From the NCBI RefSeq assembly GCF_001375555.1, contig NZ_CTDZ01000009.1:2473758-2537757 (forward strand): a stretch of 64,000 nt of DNA. Direction: 5' to 3'. Below the pieces are notes generated by a model. The model made no database searches, was not told the origin of the DNA, and was given only the letters and a program-made list of their open reading frames with translations. Below, one piece after another: positions 53,301-60,642 of this stretch. Within the stretch, counting starts at the first letter, position 1; every line of letters starts with the position of its first letter. The position numbers were made by a program, and so were the translations under genes. This stretch comes from Numidum massiliense. Its GTDB lineage: Bacteria > Bacillota > Bacilli > Thermoactinomycetales > Novibacillaceae.

Positions 53301-53675
53301 ACCTGGCCACGTATGTAAGTCGAGTCGCGGCCACCCGAGCTGAATCGTCCGCTCCACTGCCTTTAAGACGAGCGCCTTGCCGATTTTACGATTGTGGTAA
53401 TCGGTGCGCACGTTGAGTAGCGATATGTAGAGCGATCCTTCGTCCTCGAAATTCTCTTTCAAACCGCAATAACCGACGACTTCGTCGCCGACTAACGCAA
53501 TAAAAGTATGCAAGTTTTCTGAGTTCTCTTGTTCCCGTAAGACGTCTTCCGCTTCCATCACGGCCGAATCGCCACCCCAACCGTCGCGACTTTCATTCCA
53601 CATTTTCGCGATTTTAGCGGCCAATTCTGGTCGATATTCGACAATCGTTATTTTTTCTTTTTGCAATGTCGGCAT
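50373..53675 (-). CDS. Giant fusion of a GNAT acetyltransferase with a beta-rich domain
   Basis: 1100 residues. The first 155 are a GNAT acetyltransferase: VRTDYHNRKIGKALVLKAVE (acetyl-CoA loop) and VPLYKKCGFFWEERDD. The remaining 940 or so are mostly predicted beta strand: Ig/NEW3-like segments (DYLIEATVENNALVFG, VALSGCNNKNITY, FSVTLAGQEKLSLPVSF), a middle part with FLYEDEEYYYLYNGPYRVTM, and a final domain with HTYPTLRPKHWWNPWMGG that recalls sugar-binding supersandwich folds. No signal peptide or membrane helix, so cytosolic. I cannot assign a substrate; the order acetyltransferase plus large carbohydrate-like domain hints at sugar-acetylating or sensing. AGGGAG lies 7 nt before ATG 53675. 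A 24-codon ORF precedes it; amidohydrolase and fosB follow. Confidence 0.7.
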   Translation of the reverse strand: MPTLQKEKITIVEYRPELAAKIAKMWNESRDGWGGDSAVMEAEDVLREQENSENLHTFIALVGDEVVGYCGLKENFEDEGSLYISLLNVRTDYHNRKIGKALVLKAVERTIQLGWPRLDLHTWPGNTKAVPLYKKCGFFWEERDDTTHLMNFIPTVVQTEAVQPFFATADWYDDSVRPIEVKPDGRKQNGFDFFEYRWEKDGRSLRMEFERSGRGLRLIETDDYLIEATVENNALVFGRDYEIAYRIVNKTGQPLQVALSGCNNKNITYSFSETVDVTDDITVCGTFHVGAVEEEPHQWKTHPAVVTELCINGKKVLFKLGIAPKFPLQMKGQQPLSLCHKGEGVFYLDLENNALEETAFHFTLPHRSFIQFAQTDFSVTLAGQEKLSLPVSFALTGFGVYEQKIEVQVSPSDNEAYVFEKKIAVPFPGFGARFLYEDEEYYYLYNGPYRVTMNKDDGFTFPAHGESHDVSTFFLPPKLGKPYSDEIEKQRPVAVTFSENGTAAVMRATYHSKRFTGLHLTAVVTLFAEGLVERYVELYNDGDEERREAVYVRDPFYHDLYDGVIPYDGNIVVINANDGDDADYWNFDKLSENWLFAQKTGRPCGVCWPASSRVLIQDWFLALDSYVGKIGAKETVTTPPVTISIAAFPTWEAFRAFAVQQVGNGDTAFRSDDDFHGDAHRSAPFLSGSEYATADEHVHTSIQPVEPLALSANAGNPFLRAAQTDYELNVGGEKREFFQGTIAVEQVNCDERIACTEEENIGRKVDCGEWTADKERMVGDGDEQLVQSFREADECRAAHFTLPAPETCARLAVTTDFAAKKETLRRVLFRQGKEPIRVERFEADGYENYCVDNGVIALKAAPAFYPSVYSLCYNGREWFDHTYPTLRPKHWWNPWMGGLRTALKQLTPHSQLKEERQAEFVTREDSFGNAWQGIKLTVQLSAHKRYKGLTYAQYAMLLPGIPLVAMWVEFEQRTGTFLSSDVHTLLSIKSSDDYAAMRIATSDRDDSTAYYLNGSRVLLDRSHILISANTHTDVLHLIDPRVTPHNRVYLHEEVCEMTFMRRVRAADGSVQRLQPSFLLLSDRVFNEEELHDLKRLRFDE

Positions 53676-53696
53676 AGTTCCACTCCCTAAATATGT

Positions 53697-53771
53697 TTAT
53701 TCCAGCCGTTCTTCATTAATCGCCAGACATACTAATCTGAGTGTGTGATTCATTAACCCTTCTTTGCGCAT
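53697..53771 (-). CDS. 24-codon leader ORF before the GNAT fusion gene
   Basis: ATG 53771 has AGGGGGTGG 5 nt upstream, one of the best ribosome sites in the window. The peptide begins MRKEGLMNHTLRLV and ends CLAINEERLE; its TAA lies 21 nt before the next start. It is probably translated, either as a micro-protein or as a leader controlling the large gene. Confidence 0.5.
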   Translation of the reverse strand: MRKEGLMNHTLRLVCLAINEERLE

Positions 53772-53818
53772 GTTAACCACCCCCTTAAAAACTCTCGATC
53801 TACGGCCTTGACAAACGC

Positions 53819-53847
53819 CAAAAAACCGTAGGCGCACAACCTACGGC
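53819..53847 (-). terminator. Terminator upstream of the leader ORF
   Basis: GCCGTAGG, loop TTGTGCG, CCTACGG on the minus strand, then TTTTTTGG. It either ends transcription from the membrane-protein gene at 54167 or acts as an attenuator in the leader of the GNAT fusion operon. Confidence 0.8.
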
Positions 53848-54166
53848 TCGTTTCCGGACAACTTGACACAGTTTCCCACCGTCGACACTGCGAAGGTACA
53901 AAGACGATGCGATACTTATGTCATTCTAATAAAAAACGAAACAAAGGTTGTGTGTTTGTTACCTGCTACGTATTTGCAATTGGACATCACACATCACCCC
54001 TTTGTTTTACTTGGATGGGATTGGAGGCCTTACAATGCGCCTGCCCGCCCCTACCAACGTTAGTATTCTTTAACAGTATAAAACGGCGTTGTTGAAAAAG
54101 TCAACAAAAATTTGTATATAGTCATGTTACCGAGGATGACTGCACCGGGTGACTGCACCGTTCCCC

Positions 54167-54652
54167 TTACCGGTACTTGCGCGCCGTCCAGTGATACGCC
54201 GTAATTGGTACTATAAGGACGAACAAGATCGCAAACACGGGCAAATAAGGGATCGCTTCTTGCATGAGCGGATAAAAGGTCATCACACCCGCTACGGCCG
54301 GAGCGGTAAAAAACATGGCAATGTAAGCAGAGCGACACGACTTGGCCGTAATCATTTGCTCCCGTTCATCGTTCTCCATAAACTCTGACGGTAAGAAAAT
54401 AATTTTCATCCACGATTTTTTTTCTGCTCGCTCGCCGACAAAGAAGAACAAGGTAAAGATGGTTCCTAAGACAATTAGAATGAACGGTGCGATTAAGAGC
54501 CGCAAATCAAGAGTGACCTCAAAAGGCGTTCCCGGATTTTTTAGCGCTACAGCAAACTGTTCCGAGATTAAAAAGAGCGGAACTAACGATAGTGCGAACA
54601 ACACGATCGTAAACAACGTAAACGAATAACTGCGAACAATCTTTTTCAACAT
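54167..54652 (-). CDS. Membrane protein coupled to an Xre-type regulator
   Basis: 161 residues with four membrane helices in two pairs (about 10-28, 45-65, 107-122, 130-150) separated by a polar cytosolic stretch (KKSWMKIIFLPSEFMENDEREQ). ATG 54652 overlaps the stop of the HTH gene (ATGTTGA) and has AAGGAGGAG upstream inside that gene. Small regulator plus membrane protein pairs of this kind are common in Firmicutes; function unknown. Confidence 0.75.
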   Translation of the reverse strand: MLKKIVRSYSFTLFTIVLFALSLVPLFLISEQFAVALKNPGTPFEVTLDLRLLIAPFILIVLGTIFTLFFFVGERAEKKSWMKIIFLPSEFMENDEREQMITAKSCRSAYIAMFFTAPAVAGVMTFYPLMQEAIPYLPVFAILFVLIVPITAYHWTARKYR

Positions 54653-54864
54653 AGCTCCTCCTCCTTCAATGAAAACACTGCTTCCATCGGCAAGCCGTAG
54701 GCAGCGCATATTTTTAACGCCAACAGCAGCGACGGCACATATTCCCCTTTTTCCACCGCAGCAATCGTTTGCCTCGTCACGCCAACTTCTTGCGCCAATT
54801 TTTCCTGCGTATAATTGAAACGGGCGCGCAATTCCTTTACGCGGTTGTACAGTTTGACTGACAC
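54646..54864 (-). CDS. Xre-type HTH regulator (small, YgzD-like)
   Basis: About 72 residues. One helix-turn-helix: YTQEKLAQEVGVTRQTIAAVEKG, then YVPSLLLALKICAAYGLPMEAVF, the typical compact family. GTG 54864 follows GGAGG by 10 nt; a longer frame to 54897 lacks support. It is co-translated with the membrane protein. A near-perfect palindrome overlapping its promoter is a likely self-operator. Confidence 0.88.
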   Translation of the reverse strand: MSVKLYNRVKELRARFNYTQEKLAQEVGVTRQTIAAVEKGEYVPSLLLALKICAAYGLPMEAVFSLKEEELC

Positions 54865-54941
54865 GACGCATATACCTCCTCCGTGCCGTTGTGTCATCTT
54901 TCCTCATCAATGTTTGTCCCTGTTTGTCTAAGATCGATATC

Positions 54942-54970
54942 ATTGTAAGGTAAAGCTGACATTATGTCAA
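54942..54970 (-). promoter_or_regulatory. Sigma-A promoter of the HTH-membrane protein operon
   Basis: -35 TTGACA (54965-54970), 17-nt spacer, -10 TACAAT (54942-54947), entirely overlapping the palindrome at 54944-54982. Confidence 0.8.
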
Positions 54971-54982
54971 GTTTACCTTACA
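54944..54982. promoter_or_regulatory. 39-bp palindromic operator
   Basis: TGTAAGGTAAA, GC, TGACAT, T, ATGTCA, AG, TTTACCTTACA: 19-nt arms with only two mismatches around one central base. It covers both promoter hexamers of the HTH operon, so a bound repressor dimer (or two dimers) would block RNA polymerase. Confidence 0.7.
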
Positions 54983-54993
54983 TATTGTTATCC

Positions 54994-55197
54994 TTAACTA
55001 ACATTCAATGCAAAAAAAGAACCGTAACGCCTCCCCCGTCTCGGTTCCGTTGTATATTTTGCAACGTTTAAGTTGGACACCGTCGTTTGCACCGTTACCG
55101 ATGTCATCCGTATCGCGATGTCATCCATATAATCTTTGAGACAGTCATACCTCCGATCCTCTTTGTAGATGAATAAGTCGACGCCAATCATCCTCAA
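54994..55197 (-). CDS. Possible short hypothetical protein
   Basis: TTG 55197 has GAGGAG 8 nt upstream and opens a frame of 67 codons (MIGVDLFIYKEDRRYD inside). A terminator hairpin (55012-55048) lies within its last 20 codons, which argues against it. The region may instead make a short untranslated RNA. Confidence 0.25.
   Translation of the reverse strand: MRMIGVDLFIYKEDRRYDCLKDYMDDIAIRMTSVTVQTTVSNLNVAKYTTEPRRGRRYGSFFALNVS
55012..55048 (-). terminator. Terminator upstream of the HTH operon
   Basis: GGAACCG pairs with CGGTTC on the minus strand, followed by a run of seven T. It implies some minus-strand transcript from 55050-55230, otherwise unexplained. Confidence 0.7.
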
Positions 55198-55403
55198 TTG
55201 TTTAACTCCTCGCCAGAGCAAAAAAACTGCTTTCCTTGTTTAGAAACATATGATAAAATGGAAAATCTCACTTTAAATCCCAGAAAGGGATAATGAAACA
55301 GACATCCGGATGGGTCCAATCGGTGAAGGGAAATACACGGACGATCGCTCTGAAGGATACCGGTAGGTTAGAAAAGAAAACTAATGAACAGGGAGGACAA
55401 ACA

Positions 55404-57587
55404 ATGCGTACGAAAGACGAGCACGAAGAACCTGACAGTCGCCCACAGCACCCCGCATTCTGCGAAGAACGCAAGCACCTGCAACAGACAACGGCGAATA
55501 TTGACGAACAGGCCGCTTATTTGCGCCGCACCATCGCCCCGACGGCAGACTATAGTGAACAACGCATCATGGAAGCACGGGCCTTGCGTTTAAGCCGCTT
55601 AGAGCGAGTTCGCAACAACCCTTACTTTGGCCGCATCCGCTTTGACGGCGACGACGGACAGACGGAAGACCGATATATCGGCAAACACGGCGTTTACAAT
55701 GAAGAAACGCTAGAACCGATCGTCATTGACTGGCGCGCGCCACTGGCAAGTTTGTTCTACAATAGTAGCGGCAATGAATCGTCCTACGCTGTCAATGGAG
55801 GAAACGTAACGGGAAATGTAACGTTAAAGCGAAGCTTCAAAATTGACAGCGGTCAGTTGACACACATTTTCGATCACGAAAGCGATCTCGTCGCCGATGA
55901 ATTCCTCCTCCACACACTCGCTGAAAAACGCGACGTCAAAATGACCGACATCGTAGCGACAATCCAGCGCGAGCAAAACAGCGTCATTCGCACGAGCCCG
56001 GACAAGGTTGTCGTCGTACAAGGAGTTGCCGGGAGCGGAAAAACGAGTGTCGCCTTGCACCGACTTGCCTTTTTACTTTACGAATACGAGGAGCGAATCA
56101 GGCCAAATAACGTAGCGATCATTGCGCCTAACCGCATGTTTATCGACTACATTTCCGACGTCTTGCCTGACCTCGGCGTCGAAAGGGTCAAACAGTTTAC
56201 ACTGAATGAACTGTTCCAGGACCTACTTGGAAAAAGTGTCTCGGTGAAAGCTGACAACGCAAAAAGAGAGACGTGGATCTACCGCAGCAAACAGTCACTC
56301 GCCTACCGCCTGCTACTCGAAGCGTGGATCGATGCGTTCGAAGACCGCCTGCTAGCATCGTTCGCCGACACCCGTTTTGCCCGCAAATATAAGCTGCGTG
56401 GCCGTATCGTAAAAGTTGCCGTCCCGCTCACTAGAGACGAGCTGCGCCAGTTGTACGAAGGCCGCTTCCAAACGTTACCCGTCATTCCGCGACTGAAGGC
56501 AATCCGCCAGTACGTCGCCAACCAGTTGCTGCGCACGGCTGTTAAAACGTTACGCGAGCACCACATCGACGTTAACCGCCGCGAACTAGAAAAAATAACA
56601 GCTGACACGACGACGTTTGCCGAAAAGCACGTGCCATTGCCCACCATCGACCTTTATGCGGCCTACCGCGCCGCTTTAGCTGACGAAGAGACGATGCGGG
56701 GCGCCTTTGACGGGCAAACGGGACGGGAGGCTTGGCCCGGGGAGCTTTCGCGGCAGCAGATTACTACCTTGTGCACATACAACGAAAAACTGTGCGCCGC
56801 CAAACAGTTTGAACCGGCTGATCTACCCGCGTTAATTATCTTGCGGCAGCGCGTCTTTGAACAGGATATCCAAAAAAATTTTGCCCACCTCGTCGTAGAT
56901 GAAGCACAAGATATCGGTCCGTTTGCCTTTTCTCTATTAAAACAAATGACGAGAAAGCAATCGCTTACTATTTTAGGAGATTTGGCGCAATCGATTTACC
57001 CAGACCGCGGCATTACGAGCTGGGATGAACTGCTCGGCTCCGTGTTTAAACCGGAAGAGAGCCAATTTTTCCAGCTAAAACAAAGCTACCGCTCGACGAT
57101 CCCGATTATGGAGTTGGCCAATACCGTCCTGAGCCACTTCCCACAATTTAAACGAGCTGTCCCGATCGTGCGCTGCGGAAAAAAGCCGCTCCTACGCGCG
57201 TTCAGCAGTCCAGAGGAGGTTGCCCAGCAGATCGCAGCGGCGATCAAAGCTACCGCAGCTTCCGCATATCAAATGACAGCGATCGTCGTACACTCAGAAA
57301 AAGCGAGTGCGCACTGGTACGAACGGCTGTTACACGCAGGGCTCACCGACATTCACTTGGTGAAACGAGAAACAGACGCACTGCCAAGTGGGCTGTTACT
57401 GCTGCCCGTGACTCTAGCCAAAGGGCTCGAATTTGACATGGTCATCGTCCCCGACGCCTCAGAAAAGGTTTACGAAGTCGCTGAAGGCGATGCCAAGCAG
57501 TTGTACGTAGCCATCACCCGTGCCTTACACGAACTGCATGTGTACAGTATCGGCCCGTTGTCGCCGCTATTAAACGAAAAACAGTAG
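55404..57587 (+). CDS. helD: RNA polymerase recycling factor HelD (UvrD/Rep-like)
   Basis: 727 residues. N-terminal coiled coil (about 20-75, the arm that enters the RNA polymerase secondary channel), Walker A GVAGSGKTSVALHR, and superfamily 1 motifs DEAQDIGPF, GDLAQSIY, QLKQSYRST and TLAKGLEFDMVIVPD, YVAITRALHEL. HelD frees stalled RNA polymerase from DNA and RNA using ATP. ATG 55404 has GGGAGG 7 nt upstream; the frame back to 55293 lacks a site and is not used. Slightly shorter than the B. subtilis protein (774). Confidence 0.93.
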   Translation: MRTKDEHEEPDSRPQHPAFCEERKHLQQTTANIDEQAAYLRRTIAPTADYSEQRIMEARALRLSRLERVRNNPYFGRIRFDGDDGQTEDRYIGKHGVYNEETLEPIVIDWRAPLASLFYNSSGNESSYAVNGGNVTGNVTLKRSFKIDSGQLTHIFDHESDLVADEFLLHTLAEKRDVKMTDIVATIQREQNSVIRTSPDKVVVVQGVAGSGKTSVALHRLAFLLYEYEERIRPNNVAIIAPNRMFIDYISDVLPDLGVERVKQFTLNELFQDLLGKSVSVKADNAKRETWIYRSKQSLAYRLLLEAWIDAFEDRLLASFADTRFARKYKLRGRIVKVAVPLTRDELRQLYEGRFQTLPVIPRLKAIRQYVANQLLRTAVKTLREHHIDVNRRELEKITADTTTFAEKHVPLPTIDLYAAYRAALADEETMRGAFDGQTGREAWPGELSRQQITTLCTYNEKLCAAKQFEPADLPALIILRQRVFEQDIQKNFAHLVVDEAQDIGPFAFSLLKQMTRKQSLTILGDLAQSIYPDRGITSWDELLGSVFKPEESQFFQLKQSYRSTIPIMELANTVLSHFPQFKRAVPIVRCGKKPLLRAFSSPEEVAQQIAAAIKATAASAYQMTAIVVHSEKASAHWYERLLHAGLTDIHLVKRETDALPSGLLLLPVTLAKGLEFDMVIVPDASEKVYEVAEGDAKQLYVAITRALHELHVYSIGPLSPLLNEKQ

Positions 57588-57596
57588 TTGCCACCG

Positions 57597-58223
57597 TTAA
57601 AAAAGGCGATAACCCGCTCGGCGCAAAAGCTTAGCTAGTAGTGTTAGCGGCAACCCGACGACAGTAAAGTAATCGCCGACGATTTTATCGACGAAAGTGG
57701 CCCCAAACCCTTGAATCGCGTATGCGCCCGCTTTGTCCAAAGGTTCTTCCGTCGCCACGTAGCGATCGATCTCTGCCTCGCTCAATTGCCGCATATAAAC
57801 TTCTGTACAGCGATGGCCGACATAACTTTTTTCTTCGACAACTTTTCCGTCCGTGCAGGTGGTAATGAGTGCCAATCCGGTATATACGCGGTGGCCGCGC
57901 CCCTGTAGCCGGGCTAACATTTGCTGTGCCTCGCGGGCGTCGGCTGGTTGTCCTAGCACGTCCCCATCGAGGACGACGACCGTATCTGAACCGATCACTA
58001 ACGCGTCGCCTGGTGCTTGATCCGCCTGTAGCGTACGGGCAACCGCAAGCGCCTTTCTCCGAGATAAGTCTTCTACAATTTCTGGCGGCGAAAGCGCACG
58101 CACATAATCTTCAGTGACCTGCGGTGGCTGGACATCGAACGAAACGCCGAGCGATTGCAGTAACTCCTGCCGCCGCGGTGACGAAGATGCTAAAATAACT
58201 CGTATATTCGGTACGATTGCCAT
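57597..58223 (-). CDS. maf: Maf-type nucleotide pyrophosphatase
   Basis: 208 residues. ILASSSPRRQELLQ at the N-terminus, GSDTVVVLDG and KAGAYAIQGFGATFVDKIVGDYFTVVGLP at the C-terminus are family signatures. Maf hydrolyses non-canonical or excess nucleoside triphosphates (dTTP/UTP/m5U type) and is linked to septum control. GAGGGG precedes ATG 58223 by 6 nt. Convergent with helD, 9 nt apart, with no clear terminator. Confidence 0.94.
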   Translation of the reverse strand: MAIVPNIRVILASSSPRRQELLQSLGVSFDVQPPQVTEDYVRALSPPEIVEDLSRRKALAVARTLQADQAPGDALVIGSDTVVVLDGDVLGQPADAREAQQMLARLQGRGHRVYTGLALITTCTDGKVVEEKSYVGHRCTEVYMRQLSEAEIDRYVATEEPLDKAGAYAIQGFGATFVDKIVGDYFTVVGLPLTLLAKLLRRAGYRLF

Positions 58224-58355
58224 GCGTATCCCCTCGCTTCACTTCTACTTCAACCTGATCCTCATCAGTTTACCCGTTACCTCAGGAAATAATATCCACT
58301 ACAATACCCTGGGAAGCAATACTCACCTAAAGAACGATTATTTCTTAGCCGCATC

Positions 58356-59705
58356 TTACAAATTCAAAAGTAAGCGGGCGATCGTAAAGTAAATCACTAA
58401 CCCCGTACCGTCGACGATCGTCGTAATGAATGGCGCCGACACGACAGCGGGATCCACCTTGAGCCGGTGCAAAATGAGTGGCAACACGGCAGCGACCATC
58501 GATGCCCAAAGAACGATTGCAAAGCAAGTTAAGGCCACAACGAGACCAAGTGCGACTTCAACGCCGAGAAAGTGTGCCCGCACAAAGGCGATACACGCAA
58601 GAGCCGTCCCTAATAGAAAACCAGTCAACACCTCTCGCACGAGCACCCGAAACATATCCTTAAACGTCACTTCACCGACGGCAAGGGCACGCACGAGCGT
58701 ACTGACTGTTTGTGACCCGGTGTTTCCGCCCGTACCGATTAACAGCGGAATAAAAAAGGATAACGCGACCATCTGCGATATAACGTCCTCGTAGTGCCGC
58801 AGGACGGAACCAGTATACGCCTCGGCCACAAACAGTAACACGAGCCAGACAATCCGCTTCTTAAATAAACGCCATATCGACGTTTTGAAGTACGGCTCGT
58901 TGAGCGGTTGACTACCGCCCAGTTTTTGCATATCTTCCGTCGCCTCTTCGTGAATGACGTCGATCAAGTCGTCGACAGTGACGATCCCGATTAGTCGGTT
59001 TTGCGCGTTAACGACAGGAAGGGCGACAAAGTCGTAGCGCGACAAAATGTCCGCCGCCTCCTCTTGGGGGCAGTCCGCTTTCACCGAAATGACGTCACTC
59101 GTAATCATCGCCTTAAGTTGCGTCCCCGGATTCGCGAGGATGATCTCCCGCAAAGAAACGATCCCGACCAGCTCCCCGAGAACGTTAACGACGAATATGT
59201 ATGAAATAAGTTCTGCTTGGTCACCAACTTTGCGAATGTGTTGCAACGTCTGTTCGACCGTCCAATTCACACGGGCGGAAATGTAATCGACTGTCGCTAA
59301 GCTTCCCGCCGTATCTTCGGGGAAAGTCATCAACGTGTCAATTTTTTTGCGGTAGTCAGCCGGCAACAAGTCTAATAAGCGATTTTTTTGCAGTGGGTGA
59401 ATGGCTAACAACATATCGACGACCGTGTCACTCGACATTTGCCGTAACAACTGTGTCGTTAGTATGACATCCAAATGGTGTAGGATGCGATATTGCGTTT
59501 CCGGTTCGGAGTACTCTAACGTTTCGGCGGCTAATGATAACGGAAGCAGCTCAATAAAGGTAAGTTGCTCCTGTAAGTTTAACTGCCTTAGGATCTCATC
59601 TACGTCGTATGGCTGCATGGAATCGACTAATTCGATAATCGCTGTTTCATTATCCGCTCTTTGAAGTAATTCGCGCAATTCATCGCCAACCGCCGTAATA
59701 TCCAC
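58356..59705 (-). CDS. mgtE: MgtE magnesium transporter
   Basis: About 449 residues: helical N domain (1-130), two CBS domains (about 130-250: SARVNWTVEQTLQHI, VDDLIDVIHEEA), a plug helix and five membrane helices. FIPLLIGTGGNTGSQTVSTLVRALAVGEV and the last APFITTIVDGTGLVIYF are conserved pore segments. It imports Mg2+ and is gated by cytosolic Mg2+. GTG 59705 has AAGGGGGGG 6 nt upstream; the longer frame (59759) lacks a site. The leader upstream has a terminator and a structured region, suggesting transcriptional attenuation. Confidence 0.94.
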   Translation of the reverse strand: MDITAVGDELRELLQRADNETAIIELVDSMQPYDVDEILRQLNLQEQLTFIELLPLSLAAETLEYSEPETQYRILHHLDVILTTQLLRQMSSDTVVDMLLAIHPLQKNRLLDLLPADYRKKIDTLMTFPEDTAGSLATVDYISARVNWTVEQTLQHIRKVGDQAELISYIFVVNVLGELVGIVSLREIILANPGTQLKAMITSDVISVKADCPQEEAADILSRYDFVALPVVNAQNRLIGIVTVDDLIDVIHEEATEDMQKLGGSQPLNEPYFKTSIWRLFKKRIVWLVLLFVAEAYTGSVLRHYEDVISQMVALSFFIPLLIGTGGNTGSQTVSTLVRALAVGEVTFKDMFRVLVREVLTGFLLGTALACIAFVRAHFLGVEVALGLVVALTCFAIVLWASMVAAVLPLILHRLKVDPAVVSAPFITTIVDGTGLVIYFTIARLLLNL

Positions 59706-59795
59706 CCTGGCCCCCCCTTTTTTTGAATGATATATAGAACGTGTAACGAATATCCACACTTTTAAACTGGTTGTTAACTCATACTATGCAAAATG

Positions 59796-59828
59796 AAAAA
59801 AGCCCACTCGACGAGAGAGGGGGTTTTA
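59796..59828 (-). terminator. Attenuator-like terminator in the mgtE leader
   Basis: CCCCCTC, loop TCTCGTC, GAGTGGGC on the minus strand, followed by TTTTTTC. It lies 91 nt before the mgtE start and no gene lies upstream of it that it could terminate. Confidence 0.78.
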
Positions 59829-59844
59829 CTAATAATTTACTAAC

Positions 59845-59980
59845 AATCATAGCTTGCGTCAACCGTCTTGCACACAGTTGTTGTTAATTCGCCAACCTTC
59901 CGTTGGATGGCGACGTCTGGAACACCGCGGTCGGTAGGCACAGATCCGTCGCCTAGCGCTCTTACATAACAGCGGTCAGC
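59845..59980 (-). ncRNA. Unassigned structured leader of mgtE
   Basis: On the minus strand GGCGACG (59946-59952) pairs with CGTCGCC about 45 nt on, and TCCAAC, GGAA, GGTTGG forms a tight hairpin directly after. These lie just before the attenuator and mgtE. The opening CTAGGCGACGGATCTGTG resembles the M-box opening GTTAGGTGAGGCTCCTGT in about eleven of seventeen places, but the rest does not fit the M-box. A magnesium-sensing element is an inference. Confidence 0.4.
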
Positions 59981-60088
59981 GATCTATATCCATATCTATA
60001 GCAGAACGGTCTGCAGTACTGCGCGCTATGACACGGCGATTGACGGCAATTCCGACCGCACACATGTATCGCGCAGCGTGAATCTTTT

Positions 60089-60247
60089 TCATTTTTCACC
60101 GCTAGAGGGAGCCCCGCTCGCCGCACATTCCTCCCCTAATTCTCCCAGCATTATTATCGTGACCTTTCCCGCTGTACCGAGCGACCTCACCTCAGCCGCC
60201 TGGCGCAGTGGCAGCAACAAAAAGTCCGCCGCGCACCTTATTTTCAT
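60089..60247 (-). CDS. Possible remnant ORF upstream of mgtE
   Basis: ATG 60247 with GAGGGG 4 nt upstream opens 52 codons (MKIRCAADFLLLPLR..., KVTIIMLGELGEECAASG). An overlapping 36-codon frame upstream (ATG near 60309, AGGGGGA site, ending at about 60199) could be its start before a frameshift. No known family; likely decayed or chance. Confidence 0.25.
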   Translation of the reverse strand: MKIRCAADFLLLPLRQAAEVRSLGTAGKVTIIMLGELGEECAASGAPSSGEK

Positions 60248-60301
60248 CTCGCCCCTCATCTTGTACATGACTGCTTACTCTATCAGATACAGACAAAAAA
60301 C

Positions 60302-60475
60302 TCATAATCTCCCCCTGGATTCCTTGACCTCCTTAGCCATAAAAACTAACCTGTTTACTTCTTGAAAACCATTTTTCTCATAAAAACTTTTTGCCGATAC
60401 TTTTCGTTTTCTTCGCTTCCCCCTCACGGAATGGGTATGTATACTGTACCGAAGATCCTTAAATTTACCATCCAC
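60302..60475 (-). pseudogene. Decayed C-terminus of a GNAT acetyltransferase
   Basis: The minus strand has an open frame ending ...SAKSFYEKNGFQEVNRLVF, then MAKEVKESRGRL and stop at 60302, a typical C-terminus of a GNAT enzyme. Upstream in the same frame only about 30 basic, unrelated residues precede it before a stop. So the 5' two-thirds of the gene is gone. Its presence shows the 59706-60642 stretch is a gene-decay region. Confidence 0.6.
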
Positions 60476-60642
60476 TCCATGGATACGTTTTTAAAAGCCG
60501 ACCTCTACCAATTTCATAGGGGCGCAGAAAGGAGCGCTACCCGCGGGAACCTGCTCCCCCCGCTTAAACGATCCACGTCCCCCATATGACACGCAATATT
60601 CCTTAACAATATTTTACATTAATTGTTCTATAAACTCGCCCG

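Noticed and set aside
59845-60000. Calling the mgtE leader an M-box riboswitch
   Set aside because: Only the opening segment shows partial similarity; the conserved CUGCUGCCC and GGGU-AACAG parts were not found.
60078-60365. 95-codon plus-strand frame
   Set aside because: No ribosome site, odd composition, and it lies opposite the decayed GNAT region.
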